A DNA stretch of 64,000 nt from Protopterus annectens (Eukaryota; Chordata; Ceratodontiformes; Protopteridae), in assembly GCF_019279795.1 (NCBI RefSeq), contig NC_056730.1, positions 608,807,698 to 608,871,697 of the forward strand, read 5' to 3'. This document shows positions 59,471-64,000 of the stretch, piece by piece. The notes beneath the pieces were generated by a model. It did no database searches. It was not told where the DNA came from and saw nothing but the letters and a program-made list of their open reading frames with translations. Positions within the stretch are counted from its first letter, which is position 1, and every line of letters starts with the position of its first letter. The translations under genes were made by a program, and so were the position numbers.

Positions 59471-60136
59471 TAATAGATGTATGGACCCATAAACCTGTAC
59501 TGTTTTACCATTCTGAAGACATTTTTCTTCTGTGCTGACATTCAGTCCTGTGCTTTGATGTTGATGGGTTGATTGTAAATGAGTACCCATAGGGTGTGTC
59601 CTACACAATCCTGAAAGTGAAATGTAAACTTTTCTATGAGACACCTTTCATTGTGTGACTACACAGCCATTACAACAGCATCCAAAGTAATATACACAAA
59701 TTATTATGGCATACTCATTATAAATGTCAACGTACAATATCTGTCACTGACCAGTACAAGTAGCATGTCAAAAGAAGCAATGGAAGAAACAAATACATAT
59801 TAATCTACATAGTCACCCTGTGCATCAGACGCATAGCTTTATTTCCCTGCATTCATGAAAAGGATGACATAGAAGTGGCACAGGTATCATCACTTGCACA
59901 GGGTGTTGTGTGGAGGTGAAGGAGGCCTAAGCTGGCCCAATAGGATGGAAAGTGTGTGTGTGAGTCAGGAAGGGAAGCAGGCAAGATGGACCATGTAAAT
60001 GTGGGGTGTGTGTCTGTAGGTGACCTGAATGTGATAGTGGTGTGCAAGTGTCTGTGTGAACACAGCCAAGCTCAGTGCTAGTCCTACATGTCTGTATGTT
60101 GGACAGCTTTTAGCCGTGCATGGCAGAGCTGACAGT
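59471..60136. other. no recognisable feature
   Basis: Sequence between CR1 copy A11 and the 3' end of Myb/SANT-like gene 3, probably element 3' flank. Confidence 0.45.
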
Positions 60137-62773
60137 TCATTGTCTGCACCCCTGAACATGAGAACTTGCTTTAGCAGGAGTTGCATTAGCACCTTCATAC
60201 CCAAGGTCAGATGCTGAGCTACTACCTGAGAGTGACTGCTGTCTGCTGGGAATGTATCCTCCCCGTGAACACCCATCACCATGAACCCATGGCCTGCCAC
60301 ATCTTGGTGTAGATAGCACACCCCCATCTCCCCTTTCTGGAGTGCTGCATGTACTGCCACTATGGGAGCGTGATTGTGCATGGCCACATGGACTCTCAGC
60401 AGATGTAGCTGCTGACATACGTCCATGAGGCTGATGCTCAACTCTGACCAGATGTTCCATTGCAAACAACGTGTATTCCAAGACAGATAGCATGCGATCT
60501 GTCTCAGACTAACATCTTTCCACTGCATCAGTCAACCATTACAGGGTATCAGCAACTCAGTGGAGGCAATCACAGATGTCAGACTGTGCTGCATCCATAA
60601 CCCTGAGCATTCGTTGGAAGTTCCTTTCTGAATGTGCCTGTGCCTCCATGATGGCCCTAAACATACACTGAGGGACATGTGATGGGACACTTGCAACAGG
60701 TGGTGGATGGACAGCAGGCATCCTATGAGCACCCCTATCAATATGCCTGTGTGGAACCATACCAACTGTTTGACTATGGCCAGTGTCGACAGTCACTGCA
60801 GCCACAGTAGCCACACTTCCCTGTTCAGTGTCACCACTCTCTGACTGTCCAACATCTGTGGCCACAGAGGACTGGGAATGCATAGGCATACTGGCTGTGT
60901 ACAGTGATAATGAGGGTAGATGAGGGATATAAACCTCTGTGACAGATTCAGCCCCTTCAACCCCGAGCTGTGCCTCACCTTGGCCACCACCATCATCAGA
61001 CACTGAAGAGACACTGACATCAGGTTGTGAAGGGGACAAAAAATAACATTCCAGGTCACCTGTGCTAAAAAGGGAAAACATCACATTAATAGCTGCACTA
61101 CTATGCTCTGCAGTACTATGTTGCAATATATGTTAAGCTGTATACACTGCTGTCACTATTACAGACTTGTATAGCCCGCAACCTCATATAGTAGGACATG
61201 ATTACATTATTTTCTAGCCCAAATCTGTAATTACTATGATATAAAAGTTGTTTAAACAAGGATTTCATGAGCACAACATAAATTATGTACACTGTTGACA
61301 TTCTGTAGAATCTTGCACAGTTGTCAGTTATGGCAGTCTGTAATGCCCCGACAATACTGTCAAGTCAATCACTGTGGTCTCACCTACAAGGCATGGGTAT
61401 GACCCTAAATTGTGTACAATCAGAAAATATCTGTACATTTGGCAATCATGCAGACAGTACATCAATCCAGCCAGCAGGCCTGGGAAGACACTTTAGCAAA
61501 TACATTGAACTTAATCTACATCTCTGACAAAACTGTTTTGTGCTTCCAGTAGGAGGAGCATGACCTCTTCCTATTCCTAATGGTCCTGAAAATATTTGAG
61601 AGAGAGGTAATGTAAACAGCATCACATGTTACAGTATAACATTGGTAATATGTCCAAAAATCTCCCATTTACAGTAGCTGCTATGTTACAGGTATGTAGG
61701 TCACAATCTGTGCATGAGCTTTAAACTGCTAACCTCCCCCTCCATAAAACACCTGACACCCACATAAAACTATGTACACCCTGACACATTGAATGCTACA
61801 GTATTCCAATGCTGATCCAACTAAACATACCTGGATGCTCCTCTTGGGTGGAAATGGTGGCACCTACATCCATGACATACTGGGTGATGGATGCCTGGGA
61901 GCTGTCCTGTGTTGCAAGGTTCACCAAGACTTCTATGGCTGACAGAGGTTGTTCTTCTGCAGGCCCACTGCCAGTGACCTGACAATCCCTGGCCATGTCC
62001 AATGGAAGTCTGCATGCCATGTGGATCATATCCATGGCATGGTGTTGCACCTGCTCATATATGTGATTCTGGTGACCCACGGCATTAATGGTATGCACCA
62101 GTCCATCCCACAAGGCTGCACTCTCTTGCCTATTTGCCCTTCCCCTGGACAGCAAGAATTGATAGTATTGTCTCAAGGCCTCAATGATGAGGTTGTTTTC
62201 TGCCTCAGTGAAAGGTGGCCAGCATCTGGCATGCATGCTATTTACTGAAATACAAATAAATGAGAACACATATCAGGATCACATGTGTAGATATACAGCA
62301 ATAAAGGAAGGCTATTGGTATTCCCTGCTTGATTACACATCTCATATTCAACAATGTGCCAAACATACAAAGGGTGTGGACCAACTAGGATAGTAGCAAT
62401 AGTGACATTCTCCTGTTTATGCCATGACAGATAATCACATATGATCACACACCCAACACAGGAGTCCATTGTAGTGTGCCCCATAACTGGACCCCACCCC
62501 TCATAACACATGTTTAAACAACAGTGCCAACTAAATAGCACTGTAGTGTTACAACTGTTAACAAAGGAAGCATCCAGGAGATCTGTTTACCTAGTTAACA
62601 GACAGTATTATACCCTTGCTGTAGTCTACATCCTCTGTAGGTGTAACACAGCTGGAGATCTAGGGCATGTCATTGGTACAGTTCTAAGAAAGGTTTACTG
62701 ATGTAATCCCCATTCCTCCTAAGTATATTCAAATATATGCATCATGTTGGAAACAAAATGGTTACATACCTGA
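60137..62773 (-). pseudogene. Harbinger Myb/SANT-like DNA-binding protein gene 3 (spliced, best preserved)
   Basis: A first-exon donor (CATCAG then GTATGT) lies at about 62,773-62,763. The SANT exon is 62,244-61,831 (acceptor TTGTATTTCAG, donor GTATGT) and reads CWPPFTEAENNLIIEALRQY, ALWDGLVHTINAVGHQ, YEQVQHHAMDMIHMA and TQYVMDVGATISTQEEHPG. The next exon starts at 61,059 (acceptor TAGCACAG), in phase 1: GDLECYFLSPSQPDVSVSSV, acidic and Ser/Thr/Val-rich, then CMFRAIMEAQAHSERNFQRM before a stop at 60,557. The Ser/Gly-rich end continues in another frame to 60,137 (MLSVLEYTLFAMEHLVRVEH, SRSHSGSTCSTPERGD). Exon order and the MEAQA helix match gene 2. It is divergent from the transposase fragment at 63,105, about 330 bp from the first donor. 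Confidence 0.75.
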
Positions 62774-62979
62774 TGGAGTACAATACTCCTCTGTTGAAAG
62801 ATGCAGATATATAAGTAGTGTGACAACTAGTTAACCATACAAACTAACTAGCATACACAATGGTTCCCCTAGCTAGGAGTTTGCCTTTTTAAGATAGTTC
62901 TCATTAGCAGGTGATTGCCTCTGAACCAATCTGTGGTTCAGGAATGCTAAATGCAGCATACACACCTGATTTGCAGTAT

Positions 62980-63104
62980 AATCAGCCAATCCCATGCAAC
63001 TATTCAACAAGATATAAGGAATCAGTGTAGATTTCACCCCCTTTCCCATATGTTGGGGTGGAAATTACTGGGGTAAAGATACTATGGCAGCACAGAGAGA
63101 ATGT
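62980..63104 (+). promoter_or_regulatory. putative promoter between divergent Harbinger genes
   Basis: CAGCCAATCCCATGCAAC at about 62,983 and GATATAAGG at about 63,010 repeat the CCAAT/TATA arrangement found before the transposase at 49,150. On the minus strand a TTATATATC lies near 62,812, before the first donor of Myb/SANT-like gene 3. Confidence 0.45.
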
Positions 63105-63500
63105 CTGTAGCAGCTACTTTTTACATTCAGATGTGTGTGCTACAGGCTGAAATGGATGCTTCTGCTGCAGGCAATAGACATAGTCAGAGAGACTGCAGAA
63201 TGTGCAGGCCAACAACATTTATGGGTAACTGTGAGAGCCTTGGTATACAGCCACAGCCTGATTGAGGGAACTCATCCCACTGGGCATTAAGGTATGTGTT
63301 TAAGGTAAGTATGTTAACCAAAGGTATCATTAACAGAGTAAAAGGTAACATGCCTGGTGTGTGTCCTCGAATCAGGTAGGGGGTACATTAACCATTATGT
63401 CAAGCAGTTGGACAACTGGCAATGCATGTGTTATGTCATGGTAGCCATCTGGAATGTGTGTGCTGGCAACCTATGATTCTAGCACAATCTCCATATATGT
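63105..63500 (+). pseudogene. HARBI1-type transposase fragment, copy 5
   Basis: GTAGCAGCTACTTTTTACAT, GTGTGTGCTACAGGCTGAA and GCAGGCAATAGACATAG align in order with the N-terminal codons of copy 4 (49,155-49,240), and AAGGTATGTGTTTAAGG with its KVC junction. Near 63,440, codons around WNVCAGN match the NVCAGNPG block. Everything between and after is deleted or unrecognisable, so only scraps remain. Confidence 0.65.
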
Positions 63501-64000
63501 ATGTTACTTGTGCAGCTGCAGTTGTTTGTAATATCAATAGCAAATCAGTGTGTGCTGCAGTCTGATATTACATGACCTCATTTGAATTACATATTTCAAA
63601 ATCCTCTGTGAATTCATACTAATGCATGACCTCACATTCTATGCCCTTTCTAGCTTTGTAATAGGAATAGTTTAACTGTGGTCCTGTGAGCCTTTGACTT
63701 CCATTATTGATAAGCAGACATTCCAAGATGTACTGCTTTGTGTGTATAAGTAGGTGATGAGATAGTCATACATATCAGAATTTATAATGGTGATGTACAC
63801 ATACCATGTATTTTAAATCCTAGACACCACTAGATTTGAGTCCAGGACTGTGTGGACCAACAATTAATGTTTTCAAAACATTAACATATGCAGCTACTGA
63901 GTCACTCTTACAACAGGTGTATTTTTAAATGTAGAAATAATTGCACAGCTACCTGCTGTTAGTTTAAAACACCTGTGTTAATTAACTGGCTGTGTGGCTT
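63501..64000. other. no recognisable feature
   Basis: AT-rich sequence to the right edge of the window. Confidence 0.45.

Overview
This window looks like a gene-poor, repeat-packed stretch of a vertebrate nuclear genome. The evidence is spliced transposon genes, CR1-type and L2-like LINEs, a V-SINE, HARBI1-type (Harbinger/PIF) DNA transposons, Penelope-like elements with GIY-YIG endonucleases, a solo LTR and many dinucleotide microsatellites. An amphibian, lungfish or other large-genome fish-grade vertebrate would fit. The sequence alone does not settle the species, and I see no convincing host protein-coding gene.

Layout. 0-2.3 kb: decayed Harbinger copy 1 (minus strand). 3.2-5.5 kb: CR1-type LINE. 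6.4-9.85 kb: nearly full-length L2-like LINE, with a V-SINE at 10.6-10.85 kb sharing its 3' tail. 11.6-12.1 kb: CR1 stub. 12.76-13.54 kb: left half of a CR1 copy. 13.54-34.63 kb: a 21-kb block bounded by Harbinger-like inverted termini, after which the same CR1 copy resumes (34.63-35.34 kb). The block holds a Myb/SANT-like gene near its left end, a HARBI1-type transposase gene facing it near its right end, five arrays of exactly 10-bp periodic DNA, and several tRNA-like (Pol III box) sequences. Later insertions sit inside it: a solo LTR, a second Myb/SANT-like gene, a SINE, microsatellites and a cluster of CR1 fragments. 36.0-36.65 kb: hairpin-rich MITE with a 9-bp target duplication. 39-42.2 kb: Harbinger copy 2. 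42.4-46.5 kb: nearly complete Penelope-like element with a hammerhead-like motif near its 3' end. 46.6-47.9 kb: large palindrome of two head-to-head Penelope fragments. 48.0-50.9 kb: Harbinger copy 4. 51.1-53.0 kb: second Penelope element, split by a long-TIR MITE. 53.0-59.5 kb: three CR1 copies. 60.1-63.5 kb: divergent pair of a Myb/SANT-like gene (minus) and a transposase fragment (plus).

How the parts work together. HARBI1-type elements encode a DDE nuclease plus a Myb/SANT DNA-binding partner, and both are visible here in several decayed copies. Two LINE/SINE partnerships can be read from shared 3' tails. Every coding copy seen is broken (stops, frameshifts, truncations or catalytic deletions), so the window records past transposition rather than active genes. 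The least described feature is the set of helically phased decamer arrays inside the 21-kb block.
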